The notes under the pieces are model-generated. The model saw nothing but the letters and a program-made list of their open reading frames with translations. It had not been told where the DNA came from and searched no databases. The position numbers were made by a program, and so were the translations under genes. From UBA3792 sp964426415 (GTDB lineage Bacteria > Bacillota > Clostridia > Christensenellales > CAG-138): 64,000 bases of DNA. Shown here piece after piece: positions 43,101-51,339 of this stretch (positions are counted from its first letter, which is position 1; each line of letters begins with the position of its first letter). The stretch spans positions 70,835 through 134,834 of the forward strand of contig CAYRQM010000001.1 in the NCBI GenBank assembly GCA_964426415.1, in the 5' to 3' direction.

Positions 43101-43844
43101 ATGTATTGCGAAAATTGCGGCAATCTCTGCCCGGAAGGGACGTCCTTCTGCGCAAAATGCGGCGCGCCGCTTCTTGCAACGCCCGTGCCGCCCGCCACGA
43201 CGCCGCCCGTGCAGGACGATGGCTTGGGCGCGCAGATTGGGCATTTTGCCTGTCCGCGGGTCAAGCGCAAAAAGTCCACCGCCATGATTGTCTGGGGCGC
43301 GGTGCTGACCGCTTTGGCGCTGCTGCTGATCGTTGCGAGCATCGTCTTTTGGGTCAGCGTCATGGTCAAAATTGCCGACGCAGGCGTGCATGACGACGCC
43401 GTGATCGAGCAGTTTGAGCAGTTCGGCGAGATGGAAGATTATGACGACTTCCAAGAATTCGAAAAGGACTTCTCGTTCAACACCTTCGACGACTCCTATA
43501 CGCGTGCTGCGTTAGCGGCGTTCATCCTCTATATGTGCGGCATGACGCTGGGCGTTCTGATGGTAATCGGCGGCGACCTGCTGCTGGTGTTTGGCATCCT
43601 GTTTGCCGCCCGTTCCAAGCGGCTGTACGTCAACCTGTACGAGCGCGGCATGGACGGGCTGACCGCGCTGAGCAAGTTCCGCTCCATGCGGTTTGCCGTG
43701 CGCTACGGCGATATCACCCGCGTCGAGGACACCGCGTTTGGCGTGCGCATCTACAGCAGCGGCATCACCATCGCGCTCTATATGGACGCCGACCTGCCCG
43801 CCTTCAAAGCGGCGCTGGCACCCTACTGCCCGACCACGCTTTAA
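43101..43844 (+). CDS. Zinc-ribbon membrane protein of unknown function
   Basis: 247 aa. N-terminal zinc ribbon CENCGN...CAKCG (residues 3-20), a Pro-rich linker, a first membrane helix (AVLTALALLLIVASIVFWVSV, about 65-90), an acidic extracytoplasmic stretch (about 95-130), a second hydrophobic region (about 135-170) and a C-terminal soluble part with LYERGMDGLTALSKFRSMRFAVRYGDI, which resembles PH-like domains of other membrane proteins. No enzyme motif. Follows fba closely; a link to glycolysis is not implied. Confidence 0.75.
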   Translation: MYCENCGNLCPEGTSFCAKCGAPLLATPVPPATTPPVQDDGLGAQIGHFACPRVKRKKSTAMIVWGAVLTALALLLIVASIVFWVSVMVKIADAGVHDDAVIEQFEQFGEMEDYDDFQEFEKDFSFNTFDDSYTRAALAAFILYMCGMTLGVLMVIGGDLLLVFGILFAARSKRLYVNLYERGMDGLTALSKFRSMRFAVRYGDITRVEDTAFGVRIYSSGITIALYMDADLPAFKAALAPYCPTTL

Positions 43845-43858
43845 GTCCATTTCAAAAG

Positions 43859-43886
43859 CAGCCCCCACGCGGGGCTGTTTTTTGCT
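43859..43886 (+). terminator. Terminator after the zinc-ribbon gene
   Basis: CAGCCCC (43859-43865) pairs with GGGGCTG (43871-43877), followed by T6. Confidence 0.85.
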
Positions 43887-43900
43887 TTTGGCGCCCGCCC

Positions 43901-43929
43901 TTGCGCTTTTCGGCAAAAGCGTGTATAAT
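43901..43929 (+). promoter_or_regulatory. Promoter of the SPT-like/SDR operon
   Basis: TTGCGC at 43901-43906 and TATAAT at 43924-43929, 17-bp spacer, 32 nt before the ATG. Confidence 0.7.
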
Positions 43930-43960
43930 GGCACAAATCTGAAAGAAAGGAGGAAACACA

Positions 43961-45136
43961 ATGGATCTGTTTTCAAAATGTACCAATCCGATGTTGGACG
44001 AAGTGCGTGCAAAGGACATGTACCCGTACTTTCACGCGCTATCTTCCAAGCAGGACACAGAAGTGATCATGGAAGGCAAACGCCGCATCATGCTCGGTTC
44101 GAACAGCTATCTCGGCCTGACGACCCATCCACGGGTCATTGAGGCGGGCGTACAAGCGCTCAAGACGTATGGTTCGGGCTGCGCGGGTTCTCGCTTTCTG
44201 AACGGCACTTTGGTTCTGCACACACAGTTGGAACGCGAGCTTGCGGCATTCTTGGGCAAAGAAGCCTGCATGACGTTTTCCACGGGATTCCAGACCAACC
44301 TCGGCATTATCAGCGCGATTACAGGGAAGCGGGACTACATCCTATGCGACCGTGAAAACCATGCAAGCATCTACGACGGCTGTCGTTTGAGCATGGCTAC
44401 GATGGTTCGCTATCGCCATAGCGACATGGCTGATCTCGAAAAGAAACTTTCGGAGCTTCCCTCGGACGCGGGCAAACTGATTGTGACCGACGGCGTTTTT
44501 TCCATGGGCGGGGATATCGCAAACCTGCCCGAGATCGTGCGGCTGGCAAAGCAATACGATGCACGCACGATGGTGGATGACGCGCACGGGCTGGGCGTGT
44601 TGGGCGAAGGCGGACGCGGAACGGCGTCGTACTTCGGGCTGACCGATCAAGTCAATATCCTGATGGGCACGTTCAGCAAGTCGCTTGCAAGCTGCGGCGG
44701 CTACATGGCGGCGTCCGAGCGCGTGGTCGATTATGTACGGCACGTTTCGCGCCCGTTCATCTTCTGCGCGTCCATTCCGCCTGCAAGCTGTGCCACCGCC
44801 ATCGAAGCGCTGCACATCCTCATCGAGGAACCCGAACGGCCTGCACGCCTGCTCAAGCTTGCAAGCTATATGCGTGAAGGGCTCAAGCAGCGGGGCATTG
44901 CCATTCGCGAAAGCACCACGCCCATCATTCCCATCTACACGAACGATGCGGAAACGACGCTGCGCGCCGCGAAAGCGGCATACGACGCGGGCGTGTATGT
45001 CAATCCCGTCCTGCCGCCTGCCACCCATCCTTCGGAATGTCTGCTGCGCACCAGCTACATGGCGACGCACACCGAAGCGTTGCTCAACGAGGCGCTGGAC
45101 ATCCTTGCGGACGTGGTAAAGACCTATGTCAAGTGA
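43961..45136 (+). CDS. Alpha-oxoamine synthase, serine palmitoyltransferase-like
   Basis: PLP enzyme that would condense an amino acid with an acyl-CoA (or acyl-carrier protein). 391 aa. Catalytic residues are all present: PLP-stacking His134 (ENHASIYDG), Asp206 and His209 (VDDAHGLG) and PLP lysine K240 (MGTFSKSLASCGGY). Two features point to the serine palmitoyltransferase (SPT) branch rather than glycine C-acetyltransferase (KBL) or BioF: GCAGSRFLNGTLVLH at 73-87 and GTFSKS rather than GTLGKA or GTFGKG. The N-terminal YPYFHALSSKQDTEVIMEGK also recalls Bacteroides SPT. The start has AAAGGAGG. It overlaps the following reductase by 11 nt, so the pair is translationally coupled. KBL with acetyl-CoA remains the alternative. 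Confidence 0.78.
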   Translation: MDLFSKCTNPMLDEVRAKDMYPYFHALSSKQDTEVIMEGKRRIMLGSNSYLGLTTHPRVIEAGVQALKTYGSGCAGSRFLNGTLVLHTQLERELAAFLGKEACMTFSTGFQTNLGIISAITGKRDYILCDRENHASIYDGCRLSMATMVRYRHSDMADLEKKLSELPSDAGKLIVTDGVFSMGGDIANLPEIVRLAKQYDARTMVDDAHGLGVLGEGGRGTASYFGLTDQVNILMGTFSKSLASCGGYMAASERVVDYVRHVSRPFIFCASIPPASCATAIEALHILIEEPERPARLLKLASYMREGLKQRGIAIRESTTPIIPIYTNDAETTLRAAKAAYDAGVYVNPVLPPATHPSECLLRTSYMATHTEALLNEALDILADVVKTYVK

Positions 45137-45917
45137 GCGAATCGTCGTCATCACGGGCGCGTCGGGCGGCATCGGGCTTTGCACCGCGCAAGCATTTATT
45201 CAGCGCGGCGACACGGTGTATTCGCTTTCCCGCAGCGCACCGCCCGACCCTGCCGTGCGGCACATTCCCACCGACGTCACCGACGAAGCGGCGGTCAACG
45301 CTGCCATCTTGCAGGTGCAATCCGAAGCGGGACGCATCGACGTACTGGTGCTGAACGCGGGCATGGGCGTGTCGGGCGCGGTTGAGTTTACCGCCCTGTC
45401 CGAAGCGCAGCGGCAGTTTGACGTTTGCTTCTTCGGCGCCATGCGCACGATGCAGGCGGCGCTGCCCGCCCTGCGGCAAAGCAAGGGCATGGCGATCTTC
45501 GTCTCATCGGTGGCTGCGGTCACGCCGATTCCGTTTCAGGCGTATTACTCGGCGGCAAAGGCTGCCATCGTTTCGATGGTGGGCGCGCTGCGGGGCGAAT
45601 TGAACGGCACGGGCGTGCGCGTCTGCGCCATCCTGCCGGGCGACGTCAAGACGGGCTTCACCCAAAATCGCCGCAAATGCGCCGTGGGGGCAGAGGTGTA
45701 TCCGTCGCTCACGCGCTCGGTTGCACGGATGGAACACGACGAGCAGCACGGCATGGCGCCTGCGCGCATCGCTTCTGCCATCGTAAAAACGGCTTCCAAG
45801 CGGCGTCCCAAGCCGTACCGCAGCGTCGGCTTTGCCTATCGCGCCGTACTGGTGCTGCAAAAGCTGCTGCCTGCGCGGTTTGTCAGCTTCGTTCTGGGCA
45901 AGCTGTACGCATCCTAA
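45126..45917 (+). CDS. Short-chain dehydrogenase/reductase coupled to the SPT-like gene
   Basis: 263-aa classical SDR. Cofactor loop TGASGGIG (residues 10-17), NAG at 77-79, catalytic Ser127/128 (FVSSVAAV), Tyr141 and Lys145 (YSAAK). The last 30 residues are basic then hydrophobic (RAVLVLQKLLPARFVSFVLG), suited to membrane association. Coupling by an 11-nt overlap to a serine-palmitoyltransferase-like synthase suggests it reduces that enzyme's 3-keto product, as 3-ketosphinganine reductase does in sphingolipid synthesis; this is inference from context. A general oxidoreductase on another keto compound is possible. Confidence 0.8.
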   Translation: MSSERIVVITGASGGIGLCTAQAFIQRGDTVYSLSRSAPPDPAVRHIPTDVTDEAAVNAAILQVQSEAGRIDVLVLNAGMGVSGAVEFTALSEAQRQFDVCFFGAMRTMQAALPALRQSKGMAIFVSSVAAVTPIPFQAYYSAAKAAIVSMVGALRGELNGTGVRVCAILPGDVKTGFTQNRRKCAVGAEVYPSLTRSVARMEHDEQHGMAPARIASAIVKTASKRRPKPYRSVGFAYRAVLVLQKLLPARFVSFVLGKLYAS

Positions 45918-45920
45918 AGC

Positions 45921-45946
45921 AAGAGCCGTTTTCGGACGGCTCTTTT
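45921..45946 (+). terminator. Terminator of the SPT-like/SDR operon
   Basis: AAGAGCCGT (45921-45929) pairs with ACGGCTCTT (45936-45944), then T residues. Confidence 0.88.
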
Positions 45947-45987
45947 CTCTGTCATAACAAGTTCACATTATAATTAGAAACGAGCGC

Positions 45988-46016
45988 TTGACGAACGGGC
46001 AAATTTTTCGTATACT
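45988..46016 (+). promoter_or_regulatory. yajC promoter
   Basis: TTGACG at 45988-45993 and TATACT at 46011-46016, 17-bp spacer, 30 nt before the ATG. Confidence 0.8.
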
Positions 46017-46046
46017 GATAGAAGTCGTAGGAAAGGATACAAAAGA

Positions 46047-46457
46047 ATGATTCAGAACCTGATCCAACCTGTACTTTACGGTTTGTCCACCGGCTCTTGC
46101 AGCTTGTTTGGCACGTCCACCGATTCGGCAGCCACCACCACCTCCGGTTGCGGCGGCAGCGATTGGATGAGCCTTGCCTTACCCATCGCGCTCATCCTCG
46201 TCCTGATCGTCGTCATGATCGTGCCGCAGCGTCGGCGCGACAAGAAGGTCAAAGATATGCTCGGCGCACTCAAGCCGGGTGATCGCGTGCGCACCATCGG
46301 CGGCGTCTACGGCACCATCTCCTCCATCAAGGATGATGTCATCGTGCTGGCAGTCGGGCCCGACAAGGTCAAGCTGGTCTTTGCCCGCGGCGCCATCTCA
46401 CAGGTCGAAGATGCAGGCGTCGAAAATACCATGAACGAAGAAGTCCGAGACAAATAA
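46047..46457 (+). CDS. yajC: Preprotein translocase subunit YajC
   Basis: 136 aa, somewhat longer than the typical 90-110 because of a Ser/Thr/Gly-rich extension before the helix. One membrane helix at about residues 48-66 (ALPIALILVLIVVMIVPQRRRDKK), followed by the conserved LKPGDRVRTIGGVYGTI. YajC joins SecDF at the Sec translocon; secD/secF are not in this window. Its own promoter and terminator frame it. Confidence 0.92.
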   Translation: MIQNLIQPVLYGLSTGSCSLFGTSTDSAATTTSGCGGSDWMSLALPIALILVLIVVMIVPQRRRDKKVKDMLGALKPGDRVRTIGGVYGTISSIKDDVIVLAVGPDKVKLVFARGAISQVEDAGVENTMNEEVRDK

Positions 46458-46475
46458 TCCTCTCGCCTATTTCTG

Positions 46476-46507
46476 TCCCCGCACCCAAGTGGTCGCGGGG
46501 CTTTTTT
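46476..46507 (+). terminator. Terminator after yajC
   Basis: CCCCGC (46477-46482) and GCGGGG (46495-46500) pair, with ACC/GGT continuing the stem, then T6. Confidence 0.85.
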
Positions 46508-46564
46508 CGTGTCTGCATATCGGCGTAAGCACCCGCATACCTTCTACGGAAGGGGGTGCTTGGG

Positions 46565-46990
46565 ATGCGCAAAGGTTCAAAACGAAGAAAGCGGACGCGC
46601 TCACCCATATGGACGTGTGCCAAGGCGGCGCTGATTGCGTGCGCATTGACCGTTCTCTTGGTGCTGCTGCAAAGTCTGATGCTCTATTGGGAATGGATCG
46701 GCGAGGACGCCGTCTCCGTGGGCAATCTCATCATAAAGCTGGCGTCGGCGGCGCTTGCCGGCGCGTTGTGCGGGCGCGTATGCAAGGAACGCGCATGGCT
46801 GATGGGCGGCGGTGCGGCGGCGCTGTACTATGCCGTCACCGTGGGAATCCTGTGGCTGCTCCTTGGCCGCATCGGGCTGACGTGGAATGCGCTGGCGGAT
46901 CTTTGTATGGTCACAATCGTGGGCGTGTGCATCGCGGCGGTGGTGGCACTGCTCAAGAAGCGCGGCGACGGAAAAGAAAAAGCCCGATAG
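46565..46990 (+). CDS. TIGR04086-type small membrane protein
   Basis: 141 aa. A basic N-terminus (KGSKRRKRTRS) leads into four membrane helices, the arrangement of the TIGR04086/YrzE group found near yajC in Clostridia. ATG 46565 has GAAGGGGG upstream at a suitable distance; a GTG at 46556 overlaps that site. Function unknown. The stop codon lies inside the terminator hairpin of the convergent malQ gene. Confidence 0.75.
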   Translation: MRKGSKRRKRTRSPIWTCAKAALIACALTVLLVLLQSLMLYWEWIGEDAVSVGNLIIKLASAALAGALCGRVCKERAWLMGGGAAALYYAVTVGILWLLLGRIGLTWNALADLCMVTIVGVCIAAVVALLKKRGDGKEKAR

Positions 46991-47005
46991 CAAGCGCCAT
47001 CGGGC
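46974..47005 (-). terminator. Terminator of malQ
   Basis: On the minus strand GCCCGAT (47005-46999) pairs with ATCGGGC (46988-46982), followed by TTTTTC. It overlaps the 3' end of the plus-strand gene ending at 46990. Confidence 0.85.
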
Positions 47006-47019
47006 AAACGTTCGGGCGG

Positions 47020-48486
47020 TCAAATGCGGCCGCTCATTTTTGTGTACGCACGGATGCGGGCGGCAAGCGCGTCGGAAAAATCGTCGCGGGCGGCGCGATA
47101 CGTCCACCAGCCCATCGTGCCGGGCCAATTCATCCGCTTGTCGTCGCCCTCGCCCAAGTAGTCCTGCAACTGCAGAATGGCAAGCTCTGCCACCGAGGTC
47201 AACAGCCCCCGCGCAAAGCCGAACGGCAACCCTTCGCGCTCGTTCAGCCCCAAATAGTCGATGGCGAACGAGAGGTCTTGGGGCGCCGCCGTCTGCACCC
47301 AGCCCATGATGGGCGAATTGTCGTGCGTGCCCGTGTAGGCAACGCAGTGGGTGCAATAGTTGTGCGGCAGCTCGCGGGAGTCGGCAGACGGGCTAAACCC
47401 AAACTGCATGACGCGCATCCCCGGGAACCCCGATTCCGACAGCAGCTTCTTGACTTCTGGCGTCAGATAGCCCAAATCCTCTGCAATGATGCGCACGCTT
47501 GGCAGCGCCGCCTTGATGGCACGCACCAGATCCATGCCGGGGCCGGGATACCATTGTCCCGGACGCGCATCCGCCGCGCCGTAGGGCACGCTCCAAAAGC
47601 TCTCCAGCCCGCGAAAATGGTCGATGCGCACCGTTTCAAACTTGCGCGCCATGGCGCCGATGCGGCGAATCCACCATGCGAAGCCTTCGTCGCGGTGGGC
47701 GTCCCAGGCGTAGACGGGATTGCCCCAAAGCTGTCCCAGCTCGGTGAAATAATCGGGCGGCACGCCTGCCACCAAGGTGGGCGTAAAGGTTTCATCCAAC
47801 TGAAACAGATGCGGGCTCGCCCAAGTGTCCGCGCTGTCCAGCGGCACATACATCGGCACGTCGCCAATCAACGATACGCCGTTCTCGGCAGCGTAGGCAT
47901 GGAGCGCCGTCCATTGCCGATCGAACAGGTATTGCACAAAGCAGTAGAAAGCGCAGTCCTCCCGCAGCCGTTCCCGATACAGGGCGAGCGCTTCGGGCGT
48001 GCGGCGCTTGAGCGCTTCGTCGGGCCACGCGTACCAAGGCGCCTCCGAAAAATGTGCCTTTGCCGCGCAAAACAGCGCGTAGTCGGGCAGCCAGTCCGCG
48101 TTGGCGTCGCAAAACGCCGCCATCTCGGCGCGGTCAAACCGCAAAAATGCCTTTTTCAGCACGGGCAGGCGCAGCGCCCACAGCTTGCCGTAATCGGTGC
48201 GGGTGGGATCGTCGCCCCAATCCAAGTCGCAGTCTGCAGCGTCCAGCAGCCCGTCGGACACCAGCGTGTCCAAGTCGATCAGGTACGGATTGCCCGCGAA
48301 GGTGGAGTTGCTCTGATACGGGGAATCGCCGTATCCCGTGGGGGTAATCGGCAGCATCTGCCAATAGGACTGGCCCGCTTTCTTGAGAAAATCGACGAAC
48401 GCAAATGCGTCTTGCCCCAGCGTGCCGACGCCGTGCGGGCTTGGCAAAGAGGTGATGTGCAGGAGAATCCCGCTTGCTCGTTTCAT
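47020..48486 (-). CDS. malQ: 4-alpha-glucanotransferase (amylomaltase, GH77)
   Basis: Transfers maltodextrin segments between glucans in glycogen or starch use. 488 aa. Starts RASGILLHITSLPSPHGVGTLG; GYGDSPYQSNSTFAGNPYLID, the nucleophile region VRIDHFRGLESFW, the acid/base region IAEDLGYLTPEV and YTGTHDNSPIMGW are GH77 signatures. Monocistronic on the minus strand, divergent from psuG, with its own promoter and terminator. Confidence 0.95.
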   Translation of the reverse strand: MKRASGILLHITSLPSPHGVGTLGQDAFAFVDFLKKAGQSYWQMLPITPTGYGDSPYQSNSTFAGNPYLIDLDTLVSDGLLDAADCDLDWGDDPTRTDYGKLWALRLPVLKKAFLRFDRAEMAAFCDANADWLPDYALFCAAKAHFSEAPWYAWPDEALKRRTPEALALYRERLREDCAFYCFVQYLFDRQWTALHAYAAENGVSLIGDVPMYVPLDSADTWASPHLFQLDETFTPTLVAGVPPDYFTELGQLWGNPVYAWDAHRDEGFAWWIRRIGAMARKFETVRIDHFRGLESFWSVPYGAADARPGQWYPGPGMDLVRAIKAALPSVRIIAEDLGYLTPEVKKLLSESGFPGMRVMQFGFSPSADSRELPHNYCTHCVAYTGTHDNSPIMGWVQTAAPQDLSFAIDYLGLNEREGLPFGFARGLLTSVAELAILQLQDYLGEGDDKRMNWPGTMGWWTYRAARDDFSDALAARIRAYTKMSGRI

Positions 48487-48501
48487 ACTTTTTCTTCCTT
48501 C

Positions 48502-48547
48502 ATGGAAATTTCACTTCCATTTTAACACAAGTATGGTATAATACAAG
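48502..48547. promoter_or_regulatory. Divergent malQ/psuG promoters with an inverted repeat
   Basis: psuG: extended -10 TGGTATAAT with TATAAT at 48537-48542. malQ (minus): TTGTAT at 48546-48541 and TAAAAT at 48524-48519, 16-bp spacer; its -35 overlaps the psuG -10. ATGGAA at 48502-48507 and TTCCAT at 48515-48520 form a perfect 6-bp inverted repeat spanning the malQ -10 and start point, a possible operator. Confidence 0.65.
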
Positions 48548-48607
48548 AAATATTTGATAAGAGTATCATGGAACGTGTGCGGTATTTGCGCACGAGAAGG
48601 AGTGAAT

Positions 48608-49519
48608 ATGGCTAAAAATGACTTATTGCAATTGTCCCCTGAGGTCGCAGCGGCATTGAAAGCGGGAAAGCCTGCCGTCGCAATGGAGAGCACCATCATC
48701 TCGCATGGGATGCCCTATCCGCAAAATGTCGAAACAGCGTTGGAATGCCAGCGCATCTGCCGCGAGAACGGTGCGGTGCCCGCCACCTGCGCCATTTTGG
48801 GAGGCAAGCTGTGCGCCGGGCTGACCGACGAGCAGATCGACTATCTGGGCAGAGAAGGGCTCAAAATCACCAAGGCGTCTCGCCGCGATTTGCCCATGCT
48901 GATTGCCAAAAAGATGGACGGCGCCACCACCGTGGCTGCCACCATGATCGTTGCGGCGGCGGCAGGCGTGAAGGTCTTTGCAACGGGCGGCATCGGCGGC
49001 GTACACCGCGGCGCCGAAACCACCATGGACATTTCCGCCGACTTGGAAGAGCTTGCCAACACGCCCGTCTGCGTGGTGTGCGCAGGCGCAAAGAGCATTT
49101 TGGATTTGGGACTCACCATGGAATACTTAGAAACCAAGGGCGTTCCCGTCGTGGGCTATGGCACGGACGAGCTGCCCGCCTTCTACACCCGCAGCAGCGG
49201 ATACAAGGTGCCGTGGCGTGCGGACGCGCCCCAAGACGTCGCCGACGCCATCAAAGCATCCGCCGAGATGGGCTATCACGGCGGCATGCTGGTGGTCAAT
49301 CCCATTCCCGAAGCGTACTCCATGGACGCCGATTACATCAACGGCGCCATCGACAAGGCCATCCGCGAAGCCAAGGAACAGGGCATTCGCGGCAAGGCGA
49401 CCACGCCGTTTTTGCTGGCTGCCATCAAGGACATCACGGGCGGTTCCAGCCTTGCGGCAAACATTCAGCTCGTCTACAACAACGTCAAGGTCGCAGCGCA
49501 AATTGCAGCGTCCATGTAA
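48608..49519 (+). CDS. psuG: Pseudouridine-5'-phosphate glycosidase
   Basis: Reversibly cleaves pseudouridine-5'-phosphate to uracil and ribose-5-phosphate, salvaging the base from RNA turnover. 303 aa, normal. Family segments: AVAMESTIISHGMPYPQNVETA, VPATCAILGGKLCAGLT, FATGGIGGVHRGAETTMDIS and KATTPFLLAAIKDITGGSSL. ATG 48608 follows GAAGGAG. No pseudouridine kinase (psuK) is adjacent. The dockerin gene starts 4 nt after its stop. Confidence 0.95.
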   Translation: MAKNDLLQLSPEVAAALKAGKPAVAMESTIISHGMPYPQNVETALECQRICRENGAVPATCAILGGKLCAGLTDEQIDYLGREGLKITKASRRDLPMLIAKKMDGATTVAATMIVAAAAGVKVFATGGIGGVHRGAETTMDISADLEELANTPVCVVCAGAKSILDLGLTMEYLETKGVPVVGYGTDELPAFYTRSSGYKVPWRADAPQDVADAIKASAEMGYHGGMLVVNPIPEAYSMDADYINGAIDKAIREAKEQGIRGKATTPFLLAAIKDITGGSSLAANIQLVYNNVKVAAQIAASM

Positions 49520-49523
49520 CAAA

Positions 49524-50441
49524 ATGAAACGGTGGCTTGCGGCGCTGTTTGCGGTTTTGCTTCTGTTTGGCAGCATGACCGTGGCAGCGGAACAGAATCG
49601 GATGACCGGGGACGTAAACGGCGACAATGCCATTACGGCGTATGATGCTGTGATGGTTTTGCGCCATGTGTCCGCGCTCGAATCCATCACGGCGGCGTCC
49701 TTGCCCTTTGGCGACGCCGACGGCGACGGCTACATCACCGCGTCCGACGCCACCATCATCCTGCGCCATGTCGCCGATTTACAGCACATCGGCGAAACGG
49801 CAAAGCCCACCGAAACACCCACCGAAACGCCGACCGCGACGCCCACCGCAACGCCCACCGAAGCGCCCGCTGCGACGCCTTTGCCTACGGCAACCGCCAC
49901 CGCTACGGCTACGCCCGCTTATGATGCGGCAGAGTACGCCCTTGTGGTGACGGGGCTTGGCAGCGCGGACGCCCAATATGCCGAAGCCGTCGCCACCTAC
50001 ATCCATCGGCTGGACGCGGCAGACTCGTATTCCGCCATCGTGCACGCCGCACTGCCGTACATGGGCATCCCCTACGGCACGGGCGAAGGGCAGCTCGACT
50101 GCAGCGCATTCGTCAAGCAGGCGTACCGCGACTGCGGCTACAGCAGCTCGGTCATCACCGGCAATTCCGACGGCATGATCAGCTTCTTCCGCAACAAGAA
50201 CAAGCTGCAAGCCGTCTTGGACGGCGACGGCGCCATCCAATACGATCTGCTCAAAACGGGCTACGTCCTGCTGTATGTGGACGGCAGCGGCGCGGGCAAC
50301 CATGTGGCGATCTATTTGGGCGTCGTAAACGGCATTCCGTTCCTTCTGGACGCATCCACGGGCCGCAATGCGGTCTGTATCCGCCGCGTGTGGGACTATG
50401 CTCCTTGGAACCTCACCTACTTCGCTGCGCCGCTTGGCTGA
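49524..50441 (+). CDS. Secreted dockerin-NlpC/P60 cell-wall peptidase
   Basis: 305 aa. Signal peptide at residues 1-22 (LAALFAVLLLFGSMTVAA). Residues 29-88 are a type I dockerin: two calcium-loop repeats, GDVNGDNAITAYDAVMVLRH and GDADGDGYITASDATIILRH. A Pro/Thr/Ala linker (about 92-132) leads to an NlpC/P60-type domain with catalytic Cys193 in LDCSAFVKQAYRDCG and His260 in GNHVAIYLG. It likely cuts peptidoglycan peptides outside the cell while attached through a cohesin. ATG 49524 is 4 nt after psuG and lacks a clear Shine-Dalgarno, so initiation may depend on coupling. Confidence 0.85.
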   Translation: MKRWLAALFAVLLLFGSMTVAAEQNRMTGDVNGDNAITAYDAVMVLRHVSALESITAASLPFGDADGDGYITASDATIILRHVADLQHIGETAKPTETPTETPTATPTATPTEAPAATPLPTATATATATPAYDAAEYALVVTGLGSADAQYAEAVATYIHRLDAADSYSAIVHAALPYMGIPYGTGEGQLDCSAFVKQAYRDCGYSSSVITGNSDGMISFFRNKNKLQAVLDGDGAIQYDLLKTGYVLLYVDGSGAGNHVAIYLGVVNGIPFLLDASTGRNAVCIRRVWDYAPWNLTYFAAPLG

Positions 50442-50462
50442 CGCATCGTTTCGCATCTTTTA

Positions 50463-50488
50463 GGGCGCGCCGCGTGCGCGTCCTTTTT
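50463..50488 (+). terminator. Terminator after the dockerin gene
   Basis: GGGCGCGC (50463-50470) pairs with GCGCGTCC (50476-50483, one G-U pair), then T5. Confidence 0.75.
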
Positions 50489-50526
50489 GCGCGCATCTGT
50501 CGCACAAATATCACAATTTAGGTATA

Positions 50527-50555
50527 TTGACAAAAAGGCAACATTGCGTGATAAT
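50527..50555 (+). promoter_or_regulatory. Promoter of the XRE regulator operon
   Basis: TTGACA at 50527-50532 and GATAAT at 50550-50555, 17-bp spacer. Confidence 0.8.
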
Positions 50556-50601
50556 GGAAGTGGAGGAGAAGTATACGGACAAAAACGAAAGGAGTACCAC
50601 C

Positions 50602-51153
50602 ATGACAAAGAAAGCAAAATGGAAATTGACCAAGCAGGAGCAAAAGGCGTACATCGCGGCATTCACAGAAGAGCTGGCGACGCTGCGTGCGAAGGTGGAC
50701 ATTTCGCAGGACGAGCTGTCACACATGATCGGCATTTCTCGGCAGACGCTGTCCGCCATCGAAAGTGGCAAGCGCCCCATGTCGTGGCCGACGTATTTGG
50801 CGTTGTTGGTGTTCTTCGACTACCACCAAGCGACCCACAAAATGCTGCGCAATTTGCCCGCATTCCCCAACGAGCTGATCGACCGCATCAACGGCGGCGG
50901 CATGGCTTCTTTGGAAAGCAGCGCGGTGCTGAACGGCGAACAGGGCAAAGAAGCGGCACGCATGGTGCAAACGCTGGATGAGCAGGGCGTACACGCGGTC
51001 AAGACGGTGCTCATGATCGAATACGCACGCTGCACCAACCGCACCGGCGACGACGTCGTCCGTGCATTCAACGGCATCGACTACAGCGGGTTCCCCACCT
51101 TGGCGGAACGCCGCGCAGCGGACGCGCTCAAGCGCATCAAAAACAAAGACTAA
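50602..51153 (+). CDS. XRE-family transcriptional regulator
   Basis: 183 aa. A Cro/CI-type helix-turn-helix covers about residues 28-65 (KVDISQDELSHMIGISRQTLSAIESG), followed by a helical region without recognised domain. ATG 50602 has AAAGGAG 8 nt upstream; the frame is open further 5' only across the promoter. Paired with an ImmA/IrrE-type protease gene 3 nt downstream, a common arrangement in which the protease cleaves the repressor; here the protease gene is interrupted. Confidence 0.87.
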   Translation: MTKKAKWKLTKQEQKAYIAAFTEELATLRAKVDISQDELSHMIGISRQTLSAIESGKRPMSWPTYLALLVFFDYHQATHKMLRNLPAFPNELIDRINGGGMASLESSAVLNGEQGKEAARMVQTLDEQGVHAVKTVLMIEYARCTNRTGDDVVRAFNGIDYSGFPTLAERRAADALKRIKNKD

Positions 51154-51156
51154 TCC

Positions 51157-51336
51157 ATGACAGATCGGGACATCGCCAAGTGTGCCGGAGCATTTCTGAA
51201 ACAGTACACCGACGGCGCAACAACCTGTGACGCACTCAAAAACGCCCTGCAAAAGCAGGGCTTTACTGTGATAGCCTTCTCCAATCTGGCAAATGACGCC
51301 GATGTGGACGATTTGGCACGGGCGCTTGGCGTATAA
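51157..51336 (+). pseudogene. N-terminal fragment of an ImmA/IrrE-type protease
   Basis: 59-codon frame (MTDRDIAKCAGAFLKQYT to DLARALGV) ending in TAA at 51334-51336. The next frame, which carries the HExxH site, starts at 51340 in the same reading frame; one sense codon in place of TAA would join them into a 233-aa protein whose N-terminal part looks like the start of the ImmA/IrrE domain (FTVIAFSNLANDADVDDL). It starts 3 nt after the XRE regulator. Likely a nonsense mutation; a split but working protein, stop read-through or a sequencing error are alternatives. Confidence 0.6.
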
Positions 51337-51339
51337 GAA

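Noticed and set aside
46489..48525. 678-codon plus-strand frame opposite malQ
   Set aside because: Runs through the TIGR04086-type gene in another frame and antisense to malQ; no motif and no initiation signal.
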